A stretch of 64,000 nt of DNA from Cellulophaga fucicola (GCF_900119145.1 NZ_FPIY01000001.1:558001-622000), one strand, 5' to 3'. Counted from the first letter of the stretch, positions 25,382 to 35,591 are shown. Program-made: numbers and translations. Notes: generated from the sequence alone by a model not told the origin.

Positions 25382-26032
25382 ATGTTTAAAAAATTGCTAT
25401 GTATAGGTATGCTTTTGGTTGCATTAACTACTAAAGCACACCAAACAGATATTTCTACAACAATGTTGGTAGAAAAAGAAAATAATTCTTGGGTTTTGCA
25501 AATTAGCGCATCATTAACGGCTTTTCAGCAAGAAATAAGACTTCATTATGCAGATACACCTTATAAAACACCAGAGGAGTTTAAGCAAATGGTTCTAGAC
25601 CATTTAAAAAAGAATGTAAGTTTTGTTTTTAACGGGTCAAATACTATTACGCTTAGCAATGGTTTTGTACAACTAGGACACGAGACAAAAGTAGTTTTTA
25701 CGGTTGAAGGTGTACCAGCCAAACAAACCAAGTTATTGGTAAAAAACACAGCTTTTACAGACGTTTATAAAAGTAAAAGTGCTCTAGTAATATTAAAAAA
25801 AGGGTTTACAAAAGAGCGTTTTGTACTAAATGAAGCTAACAAACATAGGTTAGAGTTAAGAGCTCAGGATACTAATTTTGTGTTGAGTACAACACAGGAA
25901 GCAAGCATATTCTCTTATCAGAATTTATTTGTAATACTTTGTATTACAGGTATTGGTTTTATGGTAAAAAGAGTGTTTGTGGCTAAGGAAAACGAGGAGG
26001 TAGAGGACCACAAATTAAGAAGACTAAAATAA
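25382..26032 (+). CDS. Hypothetical secreted protein with C-terminal membrane anchor
   Basis: The start at 25382 (MFKKLLCIG) is chosen because it opens directly on a signal peptide ending at TKA/HQ; an earlier frame start would overlap the YHYH gene. The 216-residue product has a beta-rich exported part resembling small DUF6702-type proteins (HQTDISTTMLVEK, then LNEANKHRLEL), which I can only suggest, and a C-terminal membrane helix (NLFVILCITGIGFMVKRV) followed by a basic and acidic tail. It lies 13 bp after the YHYH gene and 10 bp before the next gene, so it is in the same operon. Confidence 0.6.
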   Translation: MFKKLLCIGMLLVALTTKAHQTDISTTMLVEKENNSWVLQISASLTAFQQEIRLHYADTPYKTPEEFKQMVLDHLKKNVSFVFNGSNTITLSNGFVQLGHETKVVFTVEGVPAKQTKLLVKNTAFTDVYKSKSALVILKKGFTKERFVLNEANKHRLELRAQDTNFVLSTTQEASIFSYQNLFVILCITGIGFMVKRVFVAKENEEVEDHKLRRLK

Positions 26033-26042
26033 AGAAAACACT

Positions 26043-26813
26043 ATGAAAATAAAATTAACAATCTTATATTTTTTAATCTGTACCGTTATTATAGCGCAGG
26101 ATAAAGAAACGTTTACAGGAAGTGAAGATAATGTAGAATACAAAGCAATTTTTGACGGCAAAGATGTGTATGTAACATTACGCACAGAGTTTAAAGAAAC
26201 TATGCAATCTATGTTACACCGTGGTTACACCATATATTTTGATGTAAAAGGAAAGAAAAAGAAGAACGTAAGCATACAATATCCTTTAAAGGCAGCAAGA
26301 CCAGAAAAAGGTTCTAGACCAGAAAGAGGAGAACGTAGAGAAAATGATGAAAAAGGTGAGGAAAAAGGTCCAGATATAGCAAAAATGATTGAAAATACCC
26401 CTAAAAAGGCAAATTACACCTATTTTGATTCTTCTGAGGATTTTAATTTAGATATGAATAATTTGGGTATTGTAATGAATTATAGCTATGAAAATAGTGA
26501 AGTAGGTCCAATTTTAGAATATCATTTAAAAATACCAGCATCTAAAATATCTGAAGATACTAGAGATATGTCTAAATTATCTATTGGTATTGTTTCTACC
26601 AAACAAGAACAAAAGAAAAACGGACAACAATCTGGTTTTAGTATGGGAGGAAAACAACGCGGTGGCGGACAAGGCAGACCTCCTGGTGGAGGCGGTGGCC
26701 AAGGTGGTGCAGGAAGAGGTAGTGGCGGAAGACCTCCACAAGGGAATACTACAACAACTGAAGTAGAAAAAATAGATTTTTGGTTTAAGTTATATCCTAA
26801 AAAAATGAAATAA
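26043..26813 (+). CDS. Hypothetical secreted protein with Gly/Pro/Arg-rich tract
   Basis: A 256-residue product with a signal peptide (TILYFLICTVIIAQ). Two regions look beta-rich (residues 20-80 and 130-190); they are separated by a charged segment with PEKGSRPERGERREN. A low-complexity tract of GGGQGRPPGGGGG type fills about residues 203-239 before a final strand (KIDFWFKLYPKKMK). I do not recognise a family. It closes the YHYH operon. The Gly/Pro tract echoes those in the YHYH and CotH proteins, and this may be functional or simply a shared linker type. Confidence 0.6.
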   Translation: MKIKLTILYFLICTVIIAQDKETFTGSEDNVEYKAIFDGKDVYVTLRTEFKETMQSMLHRGYTIYFDVKGKKKKNVSIQYPLKAARPEKGSRPERGERRENDEKGEEKGPDIAKMIENTPKKANYTYFDSSEDFNLDMNNLGIVMNYSYENSEVGPILEYHLKIPASKISEDTRDMSKLSIGIVSTKQEQKKNGQQSGFSMGGKQRGGGQGRPPGGGGGQGGAGRGSGGRPPQGNTTTTEVEKIDFWFKLYPKKMK

Positions 26814-26859
26814 GAGAATAAACACTAACCATTACATATTGCAGAATATTTTATTTCTG

Positions 26860-26888
26860 AACCGATTACTTAATTGTAGTCGGTTTTT
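26860..26888 (+). terminator. Terminator after the YHYH operon
   Basis: Stem AACCGATTAC / GTAGTCGGTT (one mismatch), loop TTAATT, followed by a T-run. Confidence 0.85.
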
Positions 26889-26903
26889 TTATGCTCTAAC
26901 CCA

Positions 26904-27641
26904 TTATTTTTTTATAATAGGTTCTAATACGGCCCAAACATTATTTGCTACTATTTTTTGACCTTTACTAGTAGGATGAATACCATCTTCTTGGTTTAAT
27001 TCAGGAATACCACCAACATCTTGTAGTAAAAAAGGAATTAAATAAAGTTCATTTTGTTTAGCTAACTCAGGAAAAATAGTTTTAAACTCTGTACTATACT
27101 CCTGTCCCATATTTGGAGGCAATTGCATACCAGCTAATATAATTTTTGTTGTCGAATTTTTTGCTAGTACTGCATCTATAATAGCTTGTAAGTTTTTTCT
27201 TGTTTCTGATAAAGGCACTCCACGTAAACCATCATTAGCACCTAATTCTAATATAAAAACCTCTATTTTTTGATTTAGAACCCAGCTTATTCTGTTTTTC
27301 CCGCCAGCAGTTGTTTCTCCACTTAAACCAGAATTTATAACAGTATATCCCAAAGAAAGTGAATCTATTTTTGTCTGAATAATTGCTGGAAAAGCATCAT
27401 TTACATCATCTAAACCATAGCCAGCCGTTAAACTATCTCCAAAAACTAAAATGGTTTTGGTGCTACTTTTTTCTTTAATAGCTTCTTCAGTTGCTTTCTC
27501 TTCGGGAAGCTTATTCTTAGAATTATCTGATTTACAAGCGAGTAGGAGTATTAAGAATGAAAAATAACAAAACTTTAGGAAAAGCTTTACTGCATTAACC
27601 TTTATATCTAAAATCATTTGATTATTTTTCAAATTCAGCAT
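26904..27641 (-). CDS. tesA: TesA-like SGNH esterase (lipoprotein)
   Basis: A 245-residue SGNH/GDSL hydrolase. All blocks are present: VFGDSLTAGYG with the catalytic Ser, GLSGETTAGG with the block II Gly, LELGANDGLRG with the Asn, and DGIHPTSKGQ with the Asp-x-x-His pair. A lipobox LLLLAC near residue 36 suggests it is a lipoprotein, unlike the free periplasmic E. coli enzyme. Family members hydrolyse arylesters, thioesters and lysophospholipids. It is divergent from an ABC pair of YbbA/YbbP type, the same partnership as tesA-ybbA-ybbP in E. coli. A start at Met9 is also possible. Confidence 0.87.
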   Translation of the reverse strand: MLNLKNNQMILDIKVNAVKLFLKFCYFSFLILLLACKSDNSKNKLPEEKATEEAIKEKSSTKTILVFGDSLTAGYGLDDVNDAFPAIIQTKIDSLSLGYTVINSGLSGETTAGGKNRISWVLNQKIEVFILELGANDGLRGVPLSETRKNLQAIIDAVLAKNSTTKIILAGMQLPPNMGQEYSTEFKTIFPELAKQNELYLIPFLLQDVGGIPELNQEDGIHPTSKGQKIVANNVWAVLEPIIKK

Positions 27642-27672
27642 TTTTTTTGAAACATTATATTTAATAAGTACT

Positions 27673-28362
27673 ATGGCAAAGATATTAAAGATTGACCAAC
27701 TGGAGAAAACATATACAAGTGGTTCTAAAAATTTAACGGTATTATCTAATGTTTCTTTTGAAGTTGAAAAAGGCAGTATTTTTTCAATTGTTGGTCCTTC
27801 AGGAAGTGGTAAAACAACCTTATTGGGTTTATGCGCTGGTTTAGATTACCCAAGTGCTGGTAAAATTGAGTTATGTGGTAGTAATTTAGAAAACTTAGAT
27901 GAAGATGAACGCGCGCAATTACGGAATAAAGAGGTTGGTTTTATTTTTCAGAATTTTCAATTATTACCTACACTTACTGCTTTAGAAAATGTAATTGTGC
28001 CTTTAGAGTTACAAGGTGATAAAAACGCCAAAAAGGTAGGTATGGAACTGTTAAAAAAAGTAGGACTAGGAGATCGATTTGATCATTATCCTTCGCAATT
28101 ATCCGGTGGGGAGCAGCAACGTGTTGCGTTGGCCAGAGCTTTTTGCAACAAACCATCTATTTTATTTGCTGATGAACCTACAGGAAATCTAGATGAAGAA
28201 ACAGGTGAAAAAGTTATTCAATTATTGTTTGAATTGAATAAAGAAGCTGGAACAACCTTAGTAATTATTACACACGATTTAGATTTAGCCAATAGAACAC
28301 AACAAATACTACGATTAAAAGGAGGTAAAATTATGTCGAACGAAAAAACAATGGTAGGCTAA
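27673..28362 (+). CDS. ybbA: ABC transporter ATP-binding protein, YbbA/LolD type
   Basis: A 229-residue ATPase of the MacB/LolD/FtsE group. Walker [11 protein letters not shown]-loop [18 protein letters not shown], signature [16 protein letters not shown], Walker [13 protein letters not shown] and the switch His in VIITHDLD are all intact. It works with the large permease that follows; the stop codon overlaps the permease ATG by one base. Together with divergent tesA it forms the conserved tesA-ybbA-ybbP neighbourhood. E. coli YbbAP has no settled substrate; lipid or lipoprotein handling is likely. Confidence 0.9.
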   Translation: MAKILKIDQLEKTYTSGSKNLTVLSNVSFEVEKGSIFSIVGPSGSGKTTLLGLCAGLDYPSAGKIELCGSNLENLDEDERAQLRNKEVGFIFQNFQLLPTLTALENVIVPLELQGDKNAKKVGMELLKKVGLGDRFDHYPSQLSGGEQQRVALARAFCNKPSILFADEPTGNLDEETGEKVIQLLFELNKEAGTTLVIITHDLDLANRTQQILRLKGGKIMSNEKTMVG

Positions 28363-30902
28363 TGAGTGTTTTCTCTTCAAAAACTTCAGTACAATGGCTG
28401 TTTAAAATGGCGTGGCGAGACGGAAAAGCTAGTCTTTCTAGATTAATGCTTTTTATGGCATCTATTATTTTGGGTATAGCTGCGGTTGTCTCCATTCAAT
28501 TGTTTAGTGAAAATTTAAAACAAAATATTAAAAACCAGAGTAAAGCTTTAATGGGGGCTGATTTTATTATAGATAGTCGGCAACTCCCAAATGAAAAAGT
28601 TCAAGCTATAATAGATTCCTTAAATGTGGCAGCTTCAGAAGTTAATTTAGTTTCTATGGCAGCATTCTCCAAAAATGATAGAACAAAATTAGTGAAAGTA
28701 CGTGCTATAGAAGGTGACTTTCCTTTTTATGGCACATTAGATACCGAGCCGGTCAGTGCTGCTGGAAATTATCAAGAATTAGGTGGAGCATTAGTCGATG
28801 CCACGTTAATGCTTCAATATAATTTAAAACCAGGAGATTCTATTAAATTAGGGAAAATCACTTTTCCTATTATAGGCGCTTTAAAAGCTATACCGGGAAG
28901 TACCGCTATTTCTACCTCTGTAGCACCACCTGTGCTTATTCCTTTTCGATTTATTGAAGATACTGAGTTGCTACAATTAGGAAGTAGAAAAGAATACCAA
29001 TATTTTTTTATAGCACCACCTTCCATGGATTTGGAGGAGTTAGATAAAAAGATTGATCCTATTTTAGATGATGAAAATGCAGATTTAGATACTCATACAA
29101 GTACAAGTGAGCGTTTAGGGAGAAGGTATGATAACGTGAGTAAATTTTTAAATTTAGCTGCATTTATAGCACTTCTATTGGGCTGCGTTGGTATTGCAAG
29201 TTCTGTTCATATTTATATTAAAGAAAAATTAAAAAATGTGGCTGTTTTAAAATGTTTAGGAGCCACCAGAAAACAAACTTTTTTAATTTACCTAATACAA
29301 GTAATTGGTATTGGGGTAGTTGGTGGTATTTTAGGTGTTACTATTGGAATTGGATTGCAATATATCTTTCCGTATTTTTTACAAGATTTTTTACCTTTTG
29401 ATGTGCAAATATCAATTACAATGCAACCATTAATAATGGGTATAAGCTTAGGTGTTTTAATGTCCGTCTTATTTGCTTTACTACCGTTATTAGGTACATG
29501 GTATGTTTCACCTTTAGAAGTTTTAAGAGGCACAGATGAGAACGTAGTAAAACCTAGAAAAGCTAGATTTTTTACGTTGGTAGCGATTTTACTTTTTATG
29601 TTTTTATTCTCTTTTTGGTTGTTGAAAAATGCTTTGTTTGGATTGGCTTTTACGGTAGGAATTTTAATTGTTTTCGCTATAATGGCAGGTATTTCGAACC
29701 TTTTTATGAACATTATTAGAAAGTATTTTCCGAGTAATTGGGAATTTACAGAACGTCAAAGCTTATTAAATTTATTTCGGCCAAACAACCAAACAATGGT
29801 GCTAATTTTAGCCATTGGTTTGGGTACTTTTTTAATAAGTACGTTGTATTTTACTAAAGATATTCTGCTAGCTAAAACTTCTATTGAAAACAGCTCGGAC
29901 AATCCAAATATTATATTAATGGATGTGCAAACAGCACAAAAAGAAGCAGTTGTTAAAACTATAGTTCCTAAAGGTTTGAAAGTGATTGATAATATTACTA
30001 TTGTAACAATGCGATTACATCAAATTAAAGATGCATTGGTAAATGATATTAGGAAAGATACAACTTCAACTATGAATCAATGGATTTTAAATCATGAATT
30101 TAGGGTAACTTATCGTGATTCATTATTAGATTCGGAAGAATTGTTAGAAGGAACTTGGACAGGAGAAAGAAGTGAGGGCGAACCTATTTTAATTTCAATA
30201 TCAGATAATATTGCGCGTGATGCAGATTTAAAAATTGGAGATAAACTTGTTTTTAATGTACAAGGTGTTCTAATGGAAACCATTATTGGTAGTATAAGAA
30301 AAGTAGATTGGGGACGAATGCAATTGAATTTTTCAGTTGTATTTCCTAAAGGTGTTTTAGAGAATGCGCCTCAGTTTAGTGTTTTAACAACTAATGTTCC
30401 AAATGAAGCTATTTCTGCAGATTTACAGCGAGATTTAGTGGCTAAATTTCCAAGTATTTCAGTGTTAGATTTAAGACAAGTATACACTGTAATTGAGGAT
30501 GTCTTAGATAAAATTTCTTGGATTATAAATTTTATGGCTTTCTTTAGTATTCTTACAGGAATTATTGTTTTAATTGGTTCAGTTAGGAATAGTAAATATC
30601 AACGAATTAAAGAAAGTGTATTATTAAGAACCTTAGGAGCTAAAAGCAAACAAATTTTACAAATTACAGCTTTAGAATATATTTATTTAGGGATATTAGG
30701 AAGCTTGGCGGGTATTTTATTATCGCTAATTAGCAGTCAGTTATTAGCAGTGTTTTTATTTAAGGAACCTTTTATTCCGTCACTTGTTCCTTTTTTAGTA
30801 TTTCTTCCTGGTATTACTTTGTTAGTGTTAATTATTGGTTTAAGCAATATTAGAAGTGTATTAAAAAGTCCGCCATTAGAAGTATTGCGGAAAGAAGGTT
30901 GA
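28362..30902 (+). CDS. ybbP: FtsX-family permease, YbbP type
   Basis: An 846-residue permease with a duplicated layout: N-terminal helix and MacB-like periplasmic part (residues 20-250), first FtsX core (about 255-370, NVAVLKCLGATRKQTFLIYL), further helices, a second periplasmic part (480-690), and a second FtsX core (about 715-845, VLLRTLGAKSKQILQIT, then SPPLEVLRKEG). This ten-helix form without a membrane fusion protein is typical of YbbP/LolC relatives that extract molecules from the membrane. It is translated with the preceding ATPase. Confidence 0.88.
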   Translation: MSVFSSKTSVQWLFKMAWRDGKASLSRLMLFMASIILGIAAVVSIQLFSENLKQNIKNQSKALMGADFIIDSRQLPNEKVQAIIDSLNVAASEVNLVSMAAFSKNDRTKLVKVRAIEGDFPFYGTLDTEPVSAAGNYQELGGALVDATLMLQYNLKPGDSIKLGKITFPIIGALKAIPGSTAISTSVAPPVLIPFRFIEDTELLQLGSRKEYQYFFIAPPSMDLEELDKKIDPILDDENADLDTHTSTSERLGRRYDNVSKFLNLAAFIALLLGCVGIASSVHIYIKEKLKNVAVLKCLGATRKQTFLIYLIQVIGIGVVGGILGVTIGIGLQYIFPYFLQDFLPFDVQISITMQPLIMGISLGVLMSVLFALLPLLGTWYVSPLEVLRGTDENVVKPRKARFFTLVAILLFMFLFSFWLLKNALFGLAFTVGILIVFAIMAGISNLFMNIIRKYFPSNWEFTERQSLLNLFRPNNQTMVLILAIGLGTFLISTLYFTKDILLAKTSIENSSDNPNIILMDVQTAQKEAVVKTIVPKGLKVIDNITIVTMRLHQIKDALVNDIRKDTTSTMNQWILNHEFRVTYRDSLLDSEELLEGTWTGERSEGEPILISISDNIARDADLKIGDKLVFNVQGVLMETIIGSIRKVDWGRMQLNFSVVFPKGVLENAPQFSVLTTNVPNEAISADLQRDLVAKFPSISVLDLRQVYTVIEDVLDKISWIINFMAFFSILTGIIVLIGSVRNSKYQRIKESVLLRTLGAKSKQILQITALEYIYLGILGSLAGILLSLISSQLLAVFLFKEPFIPSLVPFLVFLPGITLLVLIIGLSNIRSVLKSPPLEVLRKEG

Positions 30903-31065
30903 TAATTTTTGGTAGGTTATTATAATAACATATAGAACACTTAACAAAAAATCTCATCGATAGAATTGTGGGTTTAGTATAGTAATATGCCCAATACATC
31001 TATTACTGTTTACTAAGATTGTATATAGTTTCACCTTTGAAGTGTAAATCTAAAACACCTTAAAT

Positions 31066-32397
31066 ATGAAACTATATTTCATTTTAGCAAGCTTACTATT
31101 TGTGCAATTCTCTTTTGCCCAAGAAGCTTCTACTACCACAACACCAAAAGTTTGGTCTTTAGAAGAATGTATTGCTTATGCATTAGAAAACAACATTACA
31201 ATTAAAGATGCTGTATTAGATAAAAATAGTGCAGCGGTAGATTATAGCAAATCTAAATCTGCTAGGTTGCCTAATTTATTTGGTAGTGCATCTCAGAATT
31301 TCTCTAGCGGTAATACCATAGACCCTATTACAAGTGATTATGTTACAGACCAAATACACAGTACTAATATTGGTATTAATAGTTCTGTGACTTTGTTTCA
31401 GGGAAAACAAATTACCAACCAAGTAAAACAAAGTAAACTGTTGTTAGAGCAACGTATTTACCAAGAAGAAATAGAGAAGAATAACATTGTTCTAAACCTT
31501 TTAGAAAACTACTTACAGGCATTATACAGTAAGGAAAACATTGCTATTGCAGAGAGTAATCTAGCAGCATCTGAAAAGGAAGTATTGCGAGCTAAAGCAC
31601 GTTTAGATGCAGGTACAATCGCCTTAAACGACTATACAGAGGCACAAAGCCAAGCAGCTACTAATAAATACAATGTAATTTCGGCAAAAAACGAGTATCA
31701 GCAATATATAATTGTGCTTAAACAATTATTAGAATTACAACCTATACAAGAGTTAGAAATAGAAACAATATCTAATGAGGATTCTGCATTAAACTTAGAG
31801 CTTAATAGGGTAGAGCTGTATAATAAAGCGTTAGATTTTTTACCAGAATTAAGAGCAAGTACTGTAAATATTGCTGCCAATGAAAAGGAGTTGGCTATTG
31901 CAAAAGGTGGTTATTTACCAACACTTTCTTTAGTTGGGAGTATGGGATCTGGTTACACAAGTATAAACGATAATACCTTTACAGATCAGTTTAATATAAA
32001 CTTTAACCAGAAACTGGGATTGTCCTTAAATATTCCAATTTTTAATAGAAACCAAACAAAAGCAGCGGTAGAAACGGCAACTATTAATATAGAAAAAGCC
32101 GAAATACAGAAACAAATTACCGAGAAAGAAATTTATAAAAAGGTAGAAACCACGTACCAAAACGCAGTGTCTGCTCAGGAACAAGTTATTGCTTCAGAGG
32201 CATCTAAAAATGCAGCAGAGGAGTCTTACAAACTAGCTCAGAAAAAATACGAGTTAGGAGGTTTAAGTACAACTGATTTAGTAATTAGTCAGAATACCTA
32301 TACCAACGCACAACAGAATTATTTACAAGCCAAATATTTAAATATTTTGTATCACCAGTTGTTACAATTTTATCAAGGAAACGACATCAAACTTTAA
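31066..32397 (+). CDS. TolC-family outer-membrane efflux protein (Mac-type operon)
   Basis: A 443-residue protein with a signal peptide (LASLLFVQFSFAQ) and two TolC repeats: WSLEECIAYALENNITIKDA at residue 30 and the second repeat from about 240 (LYNKALDFLPELRAS), with long helices ending in QLLQFYQGNDIKL. It is the outer-membrane channel for the MacA-MacB-like genes that follow 10 bp downstream. It opens a six-gene operon ending in its own sensor kinase and LytTR regulator. A CACCTTTG at 31032-31039 may be its -7 element. Confidence 0.9.
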   Translation: MKLYFILASLLFVQFSFAQEASTTTTPKVWSLEECIAYALENNITIKDAVLDKNSAAVDYSKSKSARLPNLFGSASQNFSSGNTIDPITSDYVTDQIHSTNIGINSSVTLFQGKQITNQVKQSKLLLEQRIYQEEIEKNNIVLNLLENYLQALYSKENIAIAESNLAASEKEVLRAKARLDAGTIALNDYTEAQSQAATNKYNVISAKNEYQQYIIVLKQLLELQPIQELEIETISNEDSALNLELNRVELYNKALDFLPELRASTVNIAANEKELAIAKGGYLPTLSLVGSMGSGYTSINDNTFTDQFNINFNQKLGLSLNIPIFNRNQTKAAVETATINIEKAEIQKQITEKEIYKKVETTYQNAVSAQEQVIASEASKNAAEESYKLAQKKYELGGLSTTDLVISQNTYTNAQQNYLQAKYLNILYHQLLQFYQGNDIKL

Positions 32398-32407
32398 TAT
32401 AAACAGT

Positions 32408-33613
32408 ATGAAAAATAAGAAGAATATAATTATAGGCAGCATTGTATTAGTTGCGCTTGCTGTAGTGGCATTCACTTTTTTAAAGGGTGATGATGCTATT
32501 GTCGTAGAAGCAAAAACAGTAGCTGCAAAAAAGGCAAATGTAACAACAATGGTTACTGCAACAGGTACAATGGAACCTATTACTCAGGTAGAAGTTGGTA
32601 CGCAAGTATCTGGAGTTGTAGAAAAAATATATGTTGATTATAACAGTATTGTAAAAGAAGGACAACTTATAGCGGAGTTAGATAAAACCAATCTTAACGC
32701 TTCTAAAATACAGGCACAGGCTGTGTATGATAATGCTGTTAACCAAAGAAACTATATGCAAAGTATTTACGACAGACAAAAAACCTTGTTTGATAGTCAG
32801 GTTATTAGCAGATCTGATTATGATGATGCTTTAAATAATTTGCAGACAGCAAAAGGGACGGTAACGCAACGTTATTCAGATTTGCAACAAGCAAGAACCA
32901 ATTTAGGGTATGCCAATATATACTCGCCAATAGATGGTGTTGTATTGTCTAGAGCTATAGACGAAGGGCAAACGGTTGCAGCAAGTTTAAGTACGCCAAC
33001 CTTATTTACCATTGCACAAGACTTAAAAGAAATGCAAGTAGAGGCAGATGTAGATGAAGCAGATATAGGACAAGTAAAAGAAGGGCAACGTGTAACGTTT
33101 ACCGTAGATGCATATATAGGAGAAACGTTTGAAGGTGTAGTTACACAAGTACGTTTAGACCCAACTGTTACTTCTAATGTAGTAGCGTATACGGTTGTAA
33201 TTAAGGCAGATAACCCAGATTTAAAACTGAAGCCGGGATTAACAGCAACTATTTCAATTTACACATTAGAATTAAATGATGTATTAACTGCGGAAGCTAA
33301 AGCCATCAACTTTAAACCAGAAAGAGAAGTTTTTGCAAGCTATAATTTACAACACCAATTACCAGAAAGTACGACTACGAAATCTAAAGAAGGAACAACA
33401 CTATGGATATTAGAAAGCAATGGGGCAATTACTCCTAAAACAGTAACTCTAGGTGCTAGCGATGGTATAAATGTGCAGGTCCTAAGTGGAGTGTTAGAAG
33501 GAGAAAAACTAGTATATAGCTTAAAAGGTGTTGTTAAATCTGAAGCTAGTGTTTCCGGTAAAAGCGAAAGTCCGTTTATGCCACAAAAACCAGGAGGTAA
33601 CAGGAAAAAATAG
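32408..33613 (+). CDS. macA: MacA-like membrane fusion protein
   Basis: A 401-residue adaptor with one N-terminal membrane helix (IIIGSIVLVALAVVAFTFL), the lipoyl half-motif QVSGVVEKIYVDYNSIVKEGQ, a coiled-coil hairpin (residues 95-165) and the second half-motif IYSPIDGVVLSRAIDEGQTV, followed by beta-barrel and membrane-proximal domains. It bridges the MacB-type inner-membrane parts and the TolC channel, using the separate ATPase and permease genes downstream. The cargo may be an antibiotic, peptide or lipid. Confidence 0.9.
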   Translation: MKNKKNIIIGSIVLVALAVVAFTFLKGDDAIVVEAKTVAAKKANVTTMVTATGTMEPITQVEVGTQVSGVVEKIYVDYNSIVKEGQLIAELDKTNLNASKIQAQAVYDNAVNQRNYMQSIYDRQKTLFDSQVISRSDYDDALNNLQTAKGTVTQRYSDLQQARTNLGYANIYSPIDGVVLSRAIDEGQTVAASLSTPTLFTIAQDLKEMQVEADVDEADIGQVKEGQRVTFTVDAYIGETFEGVVTQVRLDPTVTSNVVAYTVVIKADNPDLKLKPGLTATISIYTLELNDVLTAEAKAINFKPEREVFASYNLQHQLPESTTTKSKEGTTLWILESNGAITPKTVTLGASDGINVQVLSGVLEGEKLVYSLKGVVKSEASVSGKSESPFMPQKPGGNRKK

Positions 33614-33619
33614 ATAATC

Positions 33620-34363
33620 ATGAGTAAAGCAATCATAAAAATAGAAGATTTAAAACGTGAGTTTACCATGGGAACTGAGACGGTTCATGCATTAAGAGGT
33701 ATTTCGTTTGATATTAAAGAAGGAGAATTTGTGACTATTATGGGATCAAGTGGTTCTGGAAAAAGTACCATGCTTAACATTTTAGGATGTTTAGATCAAC
33801 CAACGTCTGGAACCTATGAAATTGATGGTGTAAGAGTGAAAGACTTATCTAGAAATGAATTGGCAACTATTAGAAACGAGAAAATTGGATTCATTTTTCA
33901 ATCTTATAATTTATTAGCAAGAACATCAGCTATTGAAAACGTAGAATTACCACTGTTATATAACAGTAAAGTATCTACAGAAGAACGTAGAAAACGTGCT
34001 ATTGAAGCTTTAGAGAAAGTAGGATTAGGCGAACGATTGCATCATACACCTTCGCAGCTTTCGGGAGGACAACAACAACGTGTGGCTATTGCCAGATCGT
34101 TGGTTAATAATCCAGTAATGATTTTAGCTGATGAAGCCACAGGAAATTTAGATACAAGAACGTCGTATGAGATTATGGCGTTATTTCAGGAGTTAAATAA
34201 ACAAGGGATTACAATCACATTTGTTACGCATGAACCAGATATAGCCACATTTAGTAGTAGAACTATTGTGTTAAAAGATGGTGAAGTGATGCAGGATTAT
34301 GAGAATCATAATATTCAATCTGCAGCAAATGAATTGGCCAAATTACCTAAACAAGACGATTAA
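33620..34363 (+). CDS. MacB-like ABC ATPase (separate subunit)
   Basis: A 247-residue ATPase with Walker [11 protein letters not shown]-loop [18 protein letters not shown], signature [16 protein letters not shown], Walker [13 protein letters not shown] and switch His in FVTHEPD. E. coli MacB has the ATPase and permease in one chain; here they are two genes separated by 2 bp. It lies 6 bp after the macA-like gene. All catalytic residues are present. Confidence 0.92.
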   Translation: MSKAIIKIEDLKREFTMGTETVHALRGISFDIKEGEFVTIMGSSGSGKSTMLNILGCLDQPTSGTYEIDGVRVKDLSRNELATIRNEKIGFIFQSYNLLARTSAIENVELPLLYNSKVSTEERRKRAIEALEKVGLGERLHHTPSQLSGGQQQRVAIARSLVNNPVMILADEATGNLDTRTSYEIMALFQELNKQGITITFVTHEPDIATFSSRTIVLKDGEVMQDYENHNIQSAANELAKLPKQDD

Positions 34364-34365
34364 TT

Positions 34366-35586
34366 ATGAGACTATTAAATTTATTTAAAATCGCTACAAA
34401 AGCCATCATTCTTAATAAAACAAGAACCTTATTAACGATGCTTGGGATTATTATAGGTGTAGCCTCTGTTATTGCAATGTTAGCTATTGGCGAGGGCTCT
34501 AAAGAAAGTATACGTACTACTATTTCTAGTATGGGTTCTAATATGATAACTATAAAAGCAGGAGCAGATGTTCGGGGAGGTGTAAGGCAAGAAGCAAGTG
34601 TTATGGAATCGCTGACTTTAAGTGATTATGAAGCAATTAAAGCACAATCTACATTGTTAAGTTATAGTTCGCCAGTGGTAGATGGTAGAGGTCAGGTTAT
34701 AAACGGTTCTAACAACTGGCCGTCATCTATATATGGGGTAAACCCAGAATACTTAAATATTAAAGTTGTGGGCTTACAAAGCGGTAGTATGTTTACAGAT
34801 ACAGAAGTGCAAACGGCAGCTAAAGTTGCTGTAATTGGACAGACTGTTGTAGAAAATGTTTTTCCTGATGGTCAAGATCCCGTAGGGCAAATGATTCGTT
34901 TTAATAACATTCCTTTTAAAGTAATTGGTGTTTTAGAGGAAAAAGGAGAAAACACCTTTGGTCAAGATCAGGACGATGTATTTATTGCGCCATATACAAC
35001 GGTGCAAAAACGTATTTTAGCTATCGATCATTTAAATCAGATTATGTCATCTGCTATCAGTGAGGAAGATGCGCCAAATGCTGTTTTAGAAGTTTCTGAA
35101 ATTTTAAGAGAACAACACAAATTAACAGATACTGATACAGATGATTTTACAGTACGTTCTATGGAAGAATTAATTTCAACCTTTAGTTCTACAAGCGAAA
35201 TGCTTACTATATTATTAGTTGCAGTAGCTAGTATCTCTTTATTAATTGGCGGAATTGGAATTATGAATATTATGTATGTTTCTGTAAAAGAACGCACCAA
35301 AGAAATTGGCTTACGTATGGCAGTAGGAGGTAAAGGATCTGATATTTTAATGCAATTTTTAATAGAAGCTATTTTAATTAGTATTACTGGCGGAATTTTA
35401 GGTGTAATCTTAGGCTTAGGAGCAACCGTCTTTATAGAAAAATTCTTAAATTGGCCTACAAGCGTTGCAATGTATTCTATTGTAATTTCTTTTGTAGTGT
35501 GTGCTGTAACAGGAATCTTTTTTGGATGGTATCCTGCTCGTAAAGCATCTGCATTAGATCCAATAACCGCTTTACGTTACGAATAA
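34366..35586 (+). CDS. MacB-like permease
   Basis: A 406-residue permease with one N-terminal helix (LLTMLGIIIGVASVIAML), a MacB periplasmic domain (residues 45-275) and three C-terminal helices carrying the FtsX core: MNIMYVSVKERTKEIGLRMAVGGKGSDIL is at residues 302-330, and the end is SALDPITALRYE. It acts as the mechanotransmission part of a tripartite pump rather than as a classical channel. It is followed after 5 bp by the LytS-like kinase gene. Confidence 0.92.
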   Translation: MRLLNLFKIATKAIILNKTRTLLTMLGIIIGVASVIAMLAIGEGSKESIRTTISSMGSNMITIKAGADVRGGVRQEASVMESLTLSDYEAIKAQSTLLSYSSPVVDGRGQVINGSNNWPSSIYGVNPEYLNIKVVGLQSGSMFTDTEVQTAAKVAVIGQTVVENVFPDGQDPVGQMIRFNNIPFKVIGVLEEKGENTFGQDQDDVFIAPYTTVQKRILAIDHLNQIMSSAISEEDAPNAVLEVSEILREQHKLTDTDTDDFTVRSMEELISTFSSTSEMLTILLVAVASISLLIGGIGIMNIMYVSVKERTKEIGLRMAVGGKGSDILMQFLIEAILISITGGILGVILGLGATVFIEKFLNWPTSVAMYSIVISFVVCAVTGIFFGWYPARKASALDPITALRYE

Positions 35587-35591
35587 TAATT

